Assembly (NCBI GenBank): GCA_030272155.1
Contig: CP126205.1
Span: forward strand, 2,344,501 to 2,408,500
Direction: 5' to 3'
Source: Tetradesmus obliquus
Taxonomy: Eukaryota; Chlorophyta; Chlorophyceae; Sphaeropleales; Scenedesmaceae
Length of the DNA stretch: 64,000 nucleotides
This document shows, piece after piece, positions 22,954-35,425 of this stretch (the first letter of the stretch is position 1; each line of letters begins with the position of its first letter). The translations under genes and the position numbers were made by a program. The notes below the pieces were generated by a model that made no database searches, was not told the DNA's origin, and was given only the letters and a program-made list of their open reading frames with translations.

Positions 22954-25278
22954 TCACGGCCGGCTGCTTGCCCTGCGCCCGCCTGTGGCCCAGCGGCTTC
23001 CTGCAAGCTTGTTCCTGCGAGCATGCTTGAGCACCTCATGCTGCAGGAAGGTCCTCACAATCTGCACCAAGTCATCTGCTTCTGTTGGCAGCTGGTAGTC
23101 TGGATAAACAGATGCAGCTGCCCTGCCTGGGCTAGCTGATCTGCTGCGGCCAGCCGAAGGAGTGCTGCTGTTGGTGCTGTGCATGGCTGCTGCAGGGGCT
23201 GCTGTGCCGCGCCGGTGCCTGCCTTCGGGCTGCAGCACCCGGGGCCTGGGCCTGCACCTGTTTTGCTGCTGCTGCTGCATCTTTTGCTGCTGCGCGAGCC
23301 GGTTCATGCGAGGGCTGACTGCGGTTCACAAATAACCCACACAGCAAACAGACAGACAGGTTTGGCAGGGCCTGGCTGTTTTTAATTTGCGCTGTTAGCT
23401 GGTCAGCCTGACCAACGGTCGGGTCAGGGTCAACTGCCACACGAGCAGCACATGCGCATGGCATTGACCAGGGCGTTGTGTTCAGGCAGCTGAAAGTTTG
23501 GGCGCTGTTGCTGTCACTGCAACTTGCGTGACGTGAACCTCGTCTTGCAGTGGTGTGCGTCTCACCTGGCACCTCACTCTCTTCAAAGGCGTCATCTTCG
23601 CAGTCCTCGTCAGAGTAATCTGAGCTGTCATCATCATCCCAGTCATACTCATCATTAATGACGCCCCACCTGCACATGAGCAGTGCCCACACACATGTCA
23701 CCAGCTACTATAGCACAGGAGTACTGCTGTATGATGTAACTTGTGCAGTGACATCATACATGCTGGCAGCATGTGCGCATGCTCAGTCTTAGGCTCGGCG
23801 AAGGCACCCACTCTGCCACTAGCAGCAGTGAGCATTATATAGATATACAGTACATGGGTCAGGCCCAGCCCACCTGTATCTCACACATGCCAGCCGGATG
23901 AGCGCTTCAGGAAACTGCTCAGGCACTATCACCTCGGGCCCCAGCGCCGACGCCATCGCAGCAGCAGCAACAGCAGCAGCATTCGAAGTGGCCTCAGCAT
24001 CCCGCCCCATGCGGTCTGAAGCAGCAGCGCGAGCCAGCGCGTGCTGCGCCCCAGGCCCGAGGTATGCTGAGCCAGATGCTGCAGCAGCAGCTGCGGCTGC
24101 GCCGTGCAGCAGCATGTTGGGCGTGGCAATGCTGCTGGCACGGTGGCCTGGACGGGAGGGCAGCGGCTCGGCAGATGGCGGCCGTGTCTTTGCCTTCAGC
24201 GCCTGTGCAGAAACAGGAGCAGAAGAGGCACCAGCAAATACAGCATGCCGATCATGTGAGCCACATGCGAGATGTGTGTAACTGAGACCTGAGTTGTTTG
24301 TTGCACCAAACCACCGGCCAACCAGTGGGCAAATAACATGATAAACTTGAACAACCAACCAACCCAGTGCTTAGGCCTGCTTGCTTGCAGGGAAGCGCTT
24401 GTCTCTGTGTGCGTCCACCACACAACAAGGATTGCAGCGCAGGCTACCTGGCACCCCGCAGACCTTACCAGGCAGGGCCGCCTGTCAGACAGCAGGTAGA
24501 ACACGTCCTCCACTGCAGACAGGCTCTTGCTGTCCTGGCTGATGTGCAGGTCAAACGCGAGCTTGCCCAGGCTGCGCAGGTCCATGGTCAGCCTGCAGAC
24601 AGCGCATATGTGTTCTGTATGTTTTGAAGTGCACATGGCCAATGAACATGCGATATGGCACTTGCTGAATTACCAAAAATGTATTGAGTCGCTTTCATGC
24701 GGTTGATATGCCTGCTGCGTGACATGAGCCGCACCTGTCTGCCACCACCTGCACACCGCCCCCAAGCAGCTCATTGTAGCCATAACACCTCAAGCCCCGG
24801 CACCATACAACAACCGGCTACTGCACAATGTCCTTCATTTTCCTGGCTGCGCGTGCCCTCACCTGTCTGCCACCACCTGCGCACCACCTCCAAGCAGCGC
24901 ATAGTAGCCATAGACCTCAAGCAGGTCCCCAACTGCAGCAGTCCACCAATCACAGCCAGCTGCTCATTGCTTGTGCCCTCACCTGTCTGCCACCACCTGC
25001 GCACCACCTCCAAGCAGCGCATAGTAGCCATACACTTCCAGCAAGTCCCCAGCACACTGCTGCAGCATCCCACCAATCACCGCCAGCTGCTGCTCGGCAT
25101 TTGATAACAAACTGCCTGTGGGGCCCACCAGCAGGTCCCCAATGAAGAGCTGTGGCCTGCCCCTGGATCCCGATGCCAGCGGTTCCTTGATGTCTGCTGC
25201 TATGGCTGCTGTGATAGCCGCCACTGCTGCATCCGGATCGCGTACGTCTATAGGTGCACCTGCACGTGTGCCACGTTT

Positions 25279-25314
<36 letters not shown>

Positions 25315-25502
25315 AGCAGCTAGCTGGGAGGAGCCTGGATCCTCTGTGTCTGCAATGCTTCTGCTTGTTGAGTTGCCTGCGCTACTGCTAATTGAGTTAC
25401 TTTTGCTGCTGCTTGGTCTGCTTGGCAATGATGCTGGTTCCAACGGTTCCTGTTCATGCATTGTGGTCTGTCTCTCCTGCTGCTGGGTTGATTGTTGCTG
25501 GC

Positions 25503-25533
<31 letters not shown>

Positions 25534-28500
25534 GTGGTCTTGATTTAAGTTGCTTGGCACACGCTGCATGCCACATGGCTGCTCAGGTTGCTGCGGTTGC
25601 TGTTGCTGCTGTTTTGTGCTGGTGCCCCCGCTTGCGGCATATTTGTTGGCAGGCACCCCAGGCGCAATGCCGGACCCTTTCAAGTTGGGCCCCAGCATTG
25701 CTGCATAGTATTCACCCGTGCTTCTTCTACTGTTGCTAGTACTGTACGATGCTACTGGTGCATTGGAGCTTGGTAGCCTGTCAAACCTTACACTGTTGCC
25801 CGCACTTGAGCCTGCCCCAGAACTTGATGCTGACTGGCTGGCTTGAGCGGCCGCGCCTGGCATTGCAAGTGCTGGCGCCTTGCCAGAAGCTGACTGGCTG
25901 AGAGGAGCGGAAGCTGGCTTTAGCGCTGCCGGCAACTGCAAACTGCAGGTGCAGTGGCACAGAAAACAGCAGCAGCAGGCAAGGCAATGCAGCGTCAGTA
26001 GAGTGCTCCACTTACCTGGTCTTCCAGGCAGCGGGAGTCATGCAAATATTGCAAGCAGAGCTGTGTCCAAACACACCTTTTGCATACCTTGCAAGAAGCT
26101 AGACTAAAGTTTGGGAAGCCTGATATGCTGTGTTGTAGCAGAGCAGTAGGCTGGAGGATCCGCGTGCCACATGCTAGTGTTGCAGACTGCTGACTAATCC
26201 AGGCTACACAGCTGTGCATCATAGGCCCCAGCTTCCATCCTCCAAGGGGTTGTCACACATGTTACAGCCGTATGGTCTAGCCACAGCGTTTCAGGTGATC
26301 CTCAGCAATTCGTAGCAGCACCCCAACCTAAAAGCCAGCAGCAGGAGCTCGGCATCACCTGCGCTGGCTCCAGCTACCACCACCCAGCTGCTGCTGCTGC
26401 CCGCCTGCACCATCCAGCGTGGCAGCACTCACACCTGCTGCCCCTGGCCCCATACCGCTGCTGCTGGCAGATGCGGCGCCGCTGCTGCTCAGGCCCAAGT
26501 TCATGCTGCCTGCTGGGCCCTGCAGCTGCCCAGGTGGCGTGGTGGCCCCGGTACGCCGGTCTGCGGTGCTGCTACTGTTGTAGAGGCTGCGCCCTTTCTT
26601 GGCCTGCAGCTGCATTTGCTCCATCTGCAGCAGCAGCAGCAGCAGCAGGACAGAGCTGCTGAAGGCTGTTGCTGTGAGCACCAATCGACTTCGAGAAGAT
26701 TACGGCAATCAGCAGCAGACCATACACCAGAATGATGCCTTGAGACACGTGTCTCTGTTGCTTGCTCTCCAACAGTTGACAAACATATGTGCAGTACCGC
26801 CTGTGACTCCAGCAGTCAACCATCTGCAACACAGTGGCAAGTGAAGGTCATAAGAACAAGGATGGCACCCCGCACCTGCAGCTTGTAGTCCACCAGCTGC
26901 GCCCTCAGCGCTGACACCACCTCACCCTCCTCCTCCAGCCGCGCCTGCAGCTGCTGCGCCATGCCACGCAGCTCGCCATTCTGCTGCAGCGCCTGGCCGA
27001 GGTCCTGCAGAAAATGCAGCACCACATGTATCAACCTCAGTGTCATTATGACGGTCATTCAAGCGGTCAGTCTGTGGTAGCTCCAGATGCCAGCCAGCAG
27101 CGTCTGGCCAAGGTCCTGCAAGGAAGCAGCACCAGAGGCAGCAACCGTCAAGAGTGTTCACGCTAGCCAAAAAGCGCACACAGAAGCATGTGTCCCAGCT
27201 GCAGGTGCCAGGACAATAGTCAGCTGCACTAGCCATTCACAAGTCAAAGCAGCATGGCTGTTTGATGTCATCTGCGGCGCCTTTGCCAACACAACGCCTG
27301 GCTATACAACGTCTGCGCTTTCAATTCAACTATCCGACCCTGTCTGGCGCCCACCTCTTCCAGCTGCTGCTTCTGCTGCTGGTGTTGCCGCAGCATAGTA
27401 GCCATTGTGGCTCTATCCTGAGACAGCTGCTCCTGCACATCAGCCAGCTGCTGGTGCAGCTGCAGCATGGCTGTGCCAGTGCTGCTGCGCTGCGCTTCTA
27501 GCTCTGACACATGCTGCTGCAGCTGTCGCCGCTCCCTGCTGGAGGCTGCTGCGTCATGCCGTAGCTGCAGCAGCTCCTGCTGCACAGACGCCACCTGTGA
27601 TGTCAGGTCACAACAAAAGCAGCAACCCTGCTTGTCAATCCGCCAGACTTTACTATTGCAAGAACAAGCAACAAAGCAAGCCCGGCCCCAGCATATGCAA
27701 CGGTGTCCTGCAAGTCAGTTCCCTGTACTCACGTGCTGCGTGGCCTGCTCCACCGTGCTTGCCGCCTGCAGCTGTGCTGCCTCTGCCAAGTCAGCGTAGC
27801 GCTGCAGCTGCTCCTTAGCACACTCCAGCTGGCAGGCCAGCTGCGCTGTCACGCTATCGGAGGGCCGCAGCGGCTGCTGCATCCACAGGGAGTAGCTGTC
27901 GCTGCTGGTGGGCTTGGCGGTTGGGTTGCCGCCGGCACCTGCAGGGGCAGAGAGAGGCGCGCCACAGCTGTAGGTATGTTTCATTTGCAGCTGCAAGTCT
28001 GAGATGCATAGGATGCATCCCCACACTCGGCAGGTGTAGCATGCTCATCTGCAGTTGATGGTCACTGGACCAACATGTGATAACCCTATCTTGCACACGC
28101 ACCTGGCCTAGCAGCTGATGCCGCATTCCTGCTAGTGTAGCGCGCACCACCAGCCTGCCCATAGGCAGCCCTGGCAGTGTTGCTCAAGATGCTGCAGCTG
28201 CCCAGTACGCTGCCAGACGTGCGGCCAGCAATGGCCGAGTCCACACTGGCGGACAGCGCTGCTGCAGATGCTGGTCGCTGCCTGCTGGGACTGCAGCTGC
28301 TGGGGCGGGTGAGCTGCGGGGAGGCAGCGCGAGCGCAGCGGGGTGCCGAGGATGGCCGGCTTGAGGCCTGCACACCACCAACGCAGACGGAACATAACAC
28401 ACAAGGGCACCGTATAAGGTGGCGGCGACGGTGGTGTCGCTGCAGAGATGTAGCAATGCACATCAGCTGTTTGTGCATCTTGGCAGTTTGTACCATTCTG

Positions 28501-31324
28501 CATTGCTGCGCCAGAACTTGCATGCACATTATCTTGCCGTAGAAGGAGCTGTACTGTGCTGTCCAGTGCAGCCTGTGTGTCGAGCCTGGAAACCACATGT
28601 TGTGCAGGTCACGCCTGCATTTGTTAACTTGCATAATGCTCACCCGTGCAACGCCAGCTAAACCAGCGCCACCAGCGCCTGCTGAATGCGGCCGGCAGCT
28701 CGGCAGCTCAGACACATCGACAGCCAGCAGCGGAAAGAACTGCCTGTTCAGCTGCTGCAGCGGACTAGCCCCACCCGCCGCACTGCCTCGGCCGCTGCTA
28801 GAGGCAGCCGCATCTCTTTGCTGCTGTGCTGTTGCTGTTGCAGGAGCTGCGTTGGTGCTGCTGGGGCAGTCTGCGCTACCAGTTGACCGCCCATATGATG
28901 TGTGCTGGGAGAGCTGCGGGGCGGGCGGTGGCCCTGCACCAGCCAGGAACGCGCCCCAGCGCTCAGTGAAGGTCGCTGCACTGCCAGCTGACTGCTGCGG
29001 GTCGAAAGCAATGCTGTGCAATCCCACCAACCACAGCTGCTCTCTTGCATCCTTGATGAACTGCAAGCAGGCAGGGAGTCTTTGCCAGTGAGGCAGATGG
29101 CAACTAAAACAGCACATACAAAATCTAATCATGCGGATGCTCAGCTAGTCTGATCTGCCGCTGCCGTGCTGGTAGCAGCTCACTTGCTTGCACTGATATC
29201 TGCATACACCAGCACCAGCTAGAGCGCTGCCTTATGAGCAAGACAGCAGACAGGCGTACTGCAAGATAGCAGACAGGCGTACTGCAGCGAGGCATGCTGT
29301 ATGTATGCAGTCGTCTGCATCGAGCTTCACCCTGCTCTGCTGCGCCTTACCTCTGCCACCATGCCTTGCACACGCAGCCCATGAGCTTTGTCCAGGTGGC
29401 TGACCAGCACCTGCAGCGCAGCAGCTGCTGCACGAGCCACAGCGCCTGGGGCTGCCCGCACACTGCAGCTGGTTGCGTCTGCGGCACCGCCTGCAGCTGC
29501 ACCGCTGCCCCTGCTGCCGGCAGCTGATGCAGGCACAGCAAGGCCATCACCTGTGGCCGCAATGGTGCTGTTTGAGGCGCCTGTGTCTGCTGTGCAGCTG
29601 CAGTCACTGCTGCGCTCTGGCTCCAAGGTGTGCATGTCTGCAGCAGAAGGCATCACAGAAATCATAAGCGGGCATAGAACATCAAGCCACACAGCAGGGC
29701 TCACTGGTTGACAGAAACTACACAGGATACCCTTGCAGCCGTCAATCTTTGTTGGCTAAACTGCATACCAATAGGCTGCAGGATCCAAGGCATGCGTGGT
29801 ATCCCGCCCACCTGCTACTGAGGCCCTGCCATCAGCCATGGTTGATGTTGCGCAGCCCTCAAGGTGCTGCTCGAGCTGACCTGTGTGCAGCATAAAGCCT
29901 GTTTGACTGGCAGCTGCTGCTCGGCCCAGCATAGATGCGGCATGCTGCTGCTGGTGTTGGGGTGCAGCAGCACCATAGTCACTGCAGTCGCCTGAGTGTG
30001 AACAGAGGCTGATGGCACTGCCGCAGCAACTGGAGCGGCCGGAAGCAGCAGCTGCTGCAGATGTGCGCCCGGCAGCTACTGCTGCTGCCTCTTGTTGGGT
30101 TAAGCACCTGCCTCCTGCCTCAGCTGCTGCTGTGCCTGCTGCAAGTGCCTGCTGGATAGCTGCTGCGGCTGCCTCTGCTGCTGCCTTGCTTGATGCTCCT
30201 GCTGAAAACCTGCTGCTGTAGCTGAGCATCTGTGTGAGCATGGCTGCACCCTCAACACCTCCAAAAGTTGTGATGTAGCGCGCATCTCCATCAGGGATGA
30301 CGTATGCCTGCAAGCAGGAACACATGCGCAACACATGCATGGTATCATCCTTTGCGGCAAAATGTGCCTGCTCTGCTGAGTGATGCTAACTTGCAGGACC
30401 CCAGAGCAGCATAACCCAAATCTACTGTTGGCTACGGAGCATATACTGTAGCCTACAAGACCTTCTGCGGCATGCAGGTCAAGGGTCCCTTGCAGCAGCA
30501 GCAGCAGGATTATGCCTCTCACCTGCAGTGCCAGCAGCTGCAGTCCTTCCTCTCCTGCTGCTGTTGCTTCTGCTGCATCCTCTGGCACTGCCCCTACATG
30601 CACACGTGCCAGCTGCAGTTGCAGCAGCAGCAGCAGCAGCACAACAGCAGCTGGTCAGTGCAGCAGGCAATGTGGTTGACGATATCAACATCAGTCAGCT
30701 GGGGCCGCAGCTGTGGTCCTGCAAGCTGGTCCTGCAAGCGGTTGCTGCTGCAGCAAGGTGCATGCCGACACAAACCAGCACCACATCCCATGGTGATTTG
30801 CATCACAAATCAAGGTCATGAGCTGTTGCTTGCGATTCCTGCAAGCCAGCTGCACTTACAAGCTCCTCAAGCTCTTCTGCGGTCACCAGGCGCGTGATGC
30901 AGTTGGCAAAGTACGCCACAGCCGCCCAGCCTTGCGGGTTGTCCACAGCATACGCTGCATGCTGGCCCTTGAGCTTGTGCAGGAGAGCTGCAGTGCTGAG
31001 CTGGGTGCGTGATGTGGCTTGCAGGACGCCTGTCTGCTTGTCTGTGTACAGCCAAGCTTTCAGCACGTTGTCCTCAATCACTGCTGTGTCAGGGATGCGC
31101 AACCGCAGCTTGTGTCCTGCTGCCTGCACATGAGCAGTCAACTACATGTTAAACGCTTGGCGACGTTTATGCCTTTGTCTCAGCAGTGCACTCATCAAGC
31201 TGCTGCATGCATGCCAGCCAGCACAGTACAGCTGCATGCACTGCGCGCAGTACAGCAGCAGTGCAAGGATACTCACTGAAGGCCCCAGCAGTGGCCAAGC
31301 TTCGAAACTGCACACAGCAGCCAT
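22954..31324 (-). CDS. 1,529-residue coiled-coil, Ser/Ala/Gln-rich protein, family not recognised
   Basis: Sixteen exons, all in phase: 31324-31277, 31123-30860, 30612-30523, 30307-29812, 29637-29351, 29060-28644, 28367-28103, 27938-27733, 27594-27355, 27004-26876, 26624-26359, 25942-24983, 24592-24469, 24202-23874, 23669-23566, 23318-22954. The first 120 residues form a compact domain (KLRLRIPDTAVIEDNVLKAW, DNPQGWAAVAYFANCITRLV). A second motif, YVIPDGDARYITTFGG, starts exon 4, and WLVGLHSIAFDP lies in exon 6. Exons 8-10 are coiled coil (QLECAKEQLQRYADLAEAA, ELLQLRHDAAASSRER, ELRGMAQQLQARLEEEGEV). Exon 12 has polyQ. Near the end PEQFPEALIRLACVRYRWG leads into an acidic run (DEYDWDDDDSSDYSDEDCED), then TEADDLVQIVRTFLQHEVL. 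The EALxRLA..Y plus C-terminal helix layout recalls some flagellar-associated proteins; this is weak, and I assign no function. Echoes flank exons 10, 12 and 16. Confidence 0.75.
24733..24975 (-). repeat. two copies of the exon 12 donor end in the next intron
   Basis: The end of exon 12 (plus strand CACCTGTCTGCCACCACCTG through GCAGCGCATAGTAGCC, 24978-25100) recurs at about 24858-24975 and 24733-24825. The middle copy is nearly identical over about 75 bp and includes the GTGAGG donor. The distal copy is more diverged. The real exon plus two copies gives three units. Confidence 0.88.
27080..27125 (-). repeat. echo of the exon 10 acceptor
   Basis: Exon 10 begins TTCTGCAG then GACCTCGGCCAGGCGCTG (27011-26990). 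About 110 bp upstream in the intron the minus strand reads CTTGCAG then GACCTTGGCCAGACGCTG, a direct copy that keeps the acceptor. Confidence 0.75.
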
Positions 31325-31733
31325 TTCAAGCCACCTTCTTCGTGCCAATGGGCAGCCGTGGGACCGGCTAGCTGCTGCCCAGCATTAGCCAGGCTTGCTG
31401 CAGCGCCATTGCCCGCTGGGCGCCAGCAGCCCCTTGACAACGTGCAACTATTCGGCAGGGACTGTAATGAACTATTTATGTGAACAGCGCGTAAAAAGAA
31501 GTGTGGTTGCTTCACGTTGTTGGTTGTACTTCCGACAAGGTATGACGCTACCTTGCACTCACTGAAGCAAGCTGCCCAAGACTTTCAACTGCGACAGTAG
31601 TCCTTGTCACGTAAGCGACACGTGCGGGTACACCTGTTATGCATCTGGTCGCTGTTCAGTTGTTAAGAACCTGGTTACCTACCTACGCCGCAGCGTGCTG
31701 CGTCTGAACTGTTCAAGGCCTTTCAGCGTTGCA
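31325..31733. promoter_or_regulatory. 409-bp divergent spacer
   Basis: The start codons of the 16-exon gene (minus, 31324) and the small mitochondrial-type gene (plus, 31734) point away from each other. The segment holds both 5' UTRs and a probable shared promoter. No defined element is visible. Confidence 0.45.
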
Positions 31734-33364
31734 ATGCAGTGGCTAAAAGTAACTTTGGGATCGCGCAGCTTGCTTTTCAGCCAAAGCTGGACAGCACACT
31801 GCACCAGCAGCTTGTCAGGGACCCTCAGGCTGGTTAGCAGCAGCAGCGCAGCATGCAAAGACGATCCACTACCAAATTCCTGTGAGTGCGATTGAGTAGC
31901 ATTGCACGTTTGCACATCTCACGATCATTACCCCTGCATGAGCACAGCCGCACAGGCTGTGCCATAAGTGAGCCCAAAATACATTGGAGGACAGTACTAT
32001 TGCACACAGGATCCTTTGCTCCTGCCCCTGCCTCAACATCTGCTGCTGCACGTTCTAGATAGCACCCCATTCTGCTTCCCTGCTGTGCTACATACACAAA
32101 CGCTCTGCCCGCAGCCCCTTCCAGCGGCGAGCTGTATGGCAGAGAGGACAGGGACCCCTCCCCTAGCCCCAATGCAGCAGTGACACAGGCCTCTCTGGAT
32201 GAAATGGCCTTCCCAAGGGATGACAAGGAGGTCAAGACTGACGGCATCAAGCCGGAGGGCAACCCCAACCCCAAGGCCTACCCAGTGCAGGTGGGTGCGG
32301 CATGTTTCTCTCTTGAGGCCCTCAGCATCGGATGCTGGCAGCGATGTGGATATTATCATTGCAATTGCGCTGCGCTGCATTGCGCTGCACTATGCTGTGC
32401 TGCAAACATGGAGTTTGCTTCCCAAGGGATGACAAGGAGGTCAAGACTGACGGCATCAAGCCAGAGGGCAACCCCAACCCCAAGGCCTACCCAGTGCAGG
32501 TGGGTGCAGTACGTTTGTCTATTGAGGGTGCCAGGCCTGACGTGGGTTTGATCATTGCGCTGCACTGTGCTATGCTGTCCTGCGATATGCTGTGGCTTGC
32601 CGTACAGTGCTGTGTTGTGCTGCAGAATGACTCCCTCCCTGCCAGATGTGGAGAAGATCGACCTCGCAGCACAAGAAGCTGCCACTCACTCTGCATTGTT
32701 CTCTGCATACTGCATGTTGCATTTTGCCGTGTGCGCAGAATGACCTTTCTATCCAGAGGATGGTGGGCCTGACATGGAAAAGAGCAGCGCAGCAGCAGCA
32801 GCAAAGTTGACCCAAGTTTGCACCGTCATGAAAACAAGATGTTTCTGCCACTCAATCTGTGCTGCCTCCTGCATCGTCTGCACTGCGCTGTCTGCTGCTG
32901 CAGACCGACCCTTATATCTCACAGGCCGCTGGGCTAGTTGTGGAGCAGATTGACCCTGCCGCAAGCTTAAGGGGAGCTGCCGCTCACCCTGCGCTGCTCT
33001 CTCATACCGTGGTGCAGAACGGCCCGTGTATCCCAGAGGGTGCTGGGCCAAACGTGGAAAACATTGGCCCCGCAGCAGCAGAGAAGCGATCACAAGTTCG
33101 TGCCATGTTTCCGCCACTCACACTGTGCTGTCTCCTGCATTTTCTGCACTGTGCTGCATTGTGCTGTGTATGCAGAACGACCCATCTATCCCAGAGGGTG
33201 CTGGGCCAGATGTGGAAAAGATTGACCCTGCAGCAGCAGACAAGCTGTCACACCAGGCTGAGGCAGAGCAGAGCGGGCCCAAGGCGGCAGGGCAGGGCGT
33301 GGTGGAAGATCTGGCGAAGAAAGACCCAGAGCGCCATGGCAGCGACAGAGGAGGCCCCATGTGA
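31734..33364 (+). CDS. small acidic protein with mitochondrial-type presequence
   Basis: Three exons in phase: 31734-31881, 32115-32290, 33176-33364; 170 residues. The first about 40 residues (MQWLKVTLGSRSLLFSQSW, then SLSGTLRLVSSSS) carry basic, Ser and hydrophobic residues with no acids, as in mitochondrial presequences. The mature part is hydrophilic: FPRDDKEVKTDGIKPEGNPN, then DPSIPEGAGPDVEKIDPAAA, ending DPERHGSDRGGPM. The last stretch recalls small intrinsically disordered stress or assembly proteins, but I do not recognise a family. Between exons 2 and 3 lie one echo of exon 2 and four decayed echoes of exon 3. I chose the exons at 32115 and 33176 because only these combine intact phase, acceptor and stop. 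A minus-strand frame over exon 1 (31684-31895) is antisense shadow. Confidence 0.7.
32398..32502 (+). repeat. echo of exon 2 donor end
   Basis: The last about 85 bp of exon 2 (GACAAGGAGGTCAAGACTGA through CCCAGTGCAG and GTGGGT) recurs almost unchanged about 210 bp downstream, ending at 32500 with the same GTGGGT donor. Confidence 0.92.
32620..33095 (+). repeat. four decayed copies of exon 3 start, each with an acceptor
   Basis: The exon 3 start (TGCAG then AACGACCCATCTATCCCAGA) is preceded by copies beginning about 32625, 32739, 32902 and 33018. Each follows a (T/G)GCAG acceptor and reads a variant of NDPSIPEGAGPDVEKIDPAA. The copies are progressively closer to the true exon. Between copies there is a shared spacer with CACTCACNCTGCNCTGNTCTC-like sequence, so the whole exon-plus-upstream-intron unit was duplicated (about 115-165 bp). 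Confidence 0.88.
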
Positions 33365-33479
33365 TTGTGTTTGGTTCAAAAGGCAGCTGGCTGCCAGCAC
33401 GGTGCTGTATGCTGGCGCATCGGCTGGTGATGTCAGTAGGTTGTATAGGGTTGTGTATGCGTCATGGAGTGTTGGAGGG

Positions 33480-33545
33480 GCTGGCAGCGAAGGATCCAGA
33501 GCGCCACGGCAGCGCCAGAAGCGGTCCCATGTGATATGGCCAGGC
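33480..33545 (+). repeat. echo of the last-exon tail past the stop
   Basis: The stretch GATCCAGAGCGCCACGGCAGC and following GGTCCCATGTGA copies the last about 50 bp of the coding region (33320-33364) including the stop. Two weaker copies may lie near 33610-33660 and 33735-33780. Confidence 0.7.
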
Positions 33546-33564
33546 AGCTGGCTGTGCTGGTGGT

Positions 33565-34351
33565 GCCTGTAGGCTAGCTAGGCTTGTGGATGGCACTGAA
33601 AGTGTTGGAAAGGTTTAGAAAGGAGATGTCAGAGCGTTGCGGCAGCGGCAGATGCGGCTTTGCGTTAGTTATCAGTGCAGCTGGCTGAAGCTGGCTGTGT
33701 TGTGCTGGTGGTGTCTTGCCCAAGGGGGCTGGCGCAGAAAGATTTGGAGTGCTGCAACAGCAGGTGCAGCAGCCATGATGTCCACATGACGCCATGCTGT
33801 CATGACGTGTAACATGTAACTGCCCTTCCTGCGATGCTAACTGCCCAACAGGACTGGTCCGCCTGATGAAATCTGCTGTGCACAATCTCTGGCTGATTCT
33901 GGCTGGTGCTGATTCCATAAGGCCGCAGTTTTGTTCTGCTGGTGTTGCACAGAGAGACAGCCTCTGAAAACTGCCTGGGACAGAATTGGGCTTGAAACTG
34001 AACTGAACTTGCTGCATACGCAACTCGGTTGCTGTGGTGCAAGGTGTGATCCTTGTGAATAAAATTATCTAAAACGGCGAACGCAATGCGATCAAGCTGT
34101 CTACACAACCGGCCCAGCCAGTCAGGCCAGTGGGTTGGGAGGTGCAGAGGAGTCCAGCGCTTGGCAGCTGTAGGCAATGGCAATGGCGCGAACAGGCACC
34201 CAGAGGTACGTTTTACAGCAGTTTTGATTGGATTTGGTGCAATCAAGGCGTGATTCTCCCAGCAGAAGAAGTGGGGTTTGATGCGAACAGGGGACGTGCA
34301 TTCACCACGCACGAAGCCGACGCACTTCACCCCTTGCTCATTGTCCATTAA
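33565..34351. other. 3' flank of the small gene and 5' flank of the aminotransferase
   Basis: No coding exon seen. TGTAA occurs at 33808-33812 and 33815-33819, suitably placed as poly(A) signals for the 31734-33364 gene. The rest is presumably the aminotransferase promoter. Confidence 0.4.
33808..33819 (+). terminator. paired TGTAA poly(A) signals
   Basis: Two TGTAA pentamers three bases apart, about 445 nt past the stop of the small mitochondrial-type gene. This matches the known chlorophyte signal; the assignment is tentative because the 3' flank is long. Confidence 0.35.
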
Positions 34352-35394
34352 ATGCGCAGACGCATGCTGTTACACACTTTTGCCCAGTTGTTGGTGCACT
34401 ACCGGCGAGCAGCAGCAGTAGCAGCAGCAGCAACAGCAGTACTACTACCACCTGCACTCATGAGGATCAGCAGTAACGGCAGCGATACAAATAGCCCTGG
34501 CGCCTCGCAAACTCACATAAACAGCTCACTGCACCTAACCAGCAACTGCAACTGCCGCTGCGCTCTGCAATAACAGCTCTCCCAGCGTGTGCTGATCACA
34601 GACCCGCCAGTCATTGTCAAAACGAAGCAGATGATGGCCAAAGCTCCTGCAAGCAAGCAGGTGCTATCACTGGCACAGGGCGTTGTGCACTGGGCGCCGC
34701 CCCCTGCAGCTACTGCTCTGGCAAGCAAGCTACTGGCAGCTGGAGAGGGAGTGCATGGCTACGGCCTGGCAGGTATTTGTGCACAGCAAATTGCACCCCT
34801 GACTCCATGTCGCTGTAATGGTTTTCTGGCACTTCCAGTGACCGTGCGCGTTTTTCAGATGCTAGCAGTGATTAAGGCACATGTGTAGCTTGACACATTT
34901 GGCAGCACGCACTAAACTCGGTTGATTGTTTTGCTGCAGGTGGTCTGCCGGCCTTGCAGGAAGCCCTGCAGCACAAGCTGCAGACAAAGAATGGGCTGCT
35001 TGGGGTGAGCCACTGCTGCACCTGGCATGCTGCTGTTTATATCGTTAGTCAACCTGTCTGCATGCAAGCGGTTGCAGTGACCAGACATGATGGCCACATC
35101 ATGCAGTAGGCCGCAGATGTCCCGCACAGTGCTGTCACTAGCTGTCACAGTGTGACAGCAATCAGAGGTGTTTGGTGCGCACTTGGAATCACATATGCTT
35201 GTGTTCGCCAAGCCAACATGCAGAAGCAGGGAAACATCGCCATAGCTATGAGCTGCCACAGCAAGCAACAGTCTTCGTGTGCGGTGATGTTGAGCGCGGT
35301 TGGCGCATTGCGCTGCTTGTTCTTGATTCCTTCGGCTCACCACCTGCTGCTGCCGCTGCTTCTGCTTCTGCTGCTACTGCTACTGCTGCTGCTG

Positions 35395-35425
<31 letters not shown>

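Noticed and set aside
31684-31895. Minus-strand exon-like frame (VPDKLLVQCAVQLWLKSKLR) with acceptor and donor-like ends
   Set aside because: The plus strand gives a presequence exon that joins in phase to two further exons, while the minus frame does not join the 16-exon gene, which has its own start at 31324.
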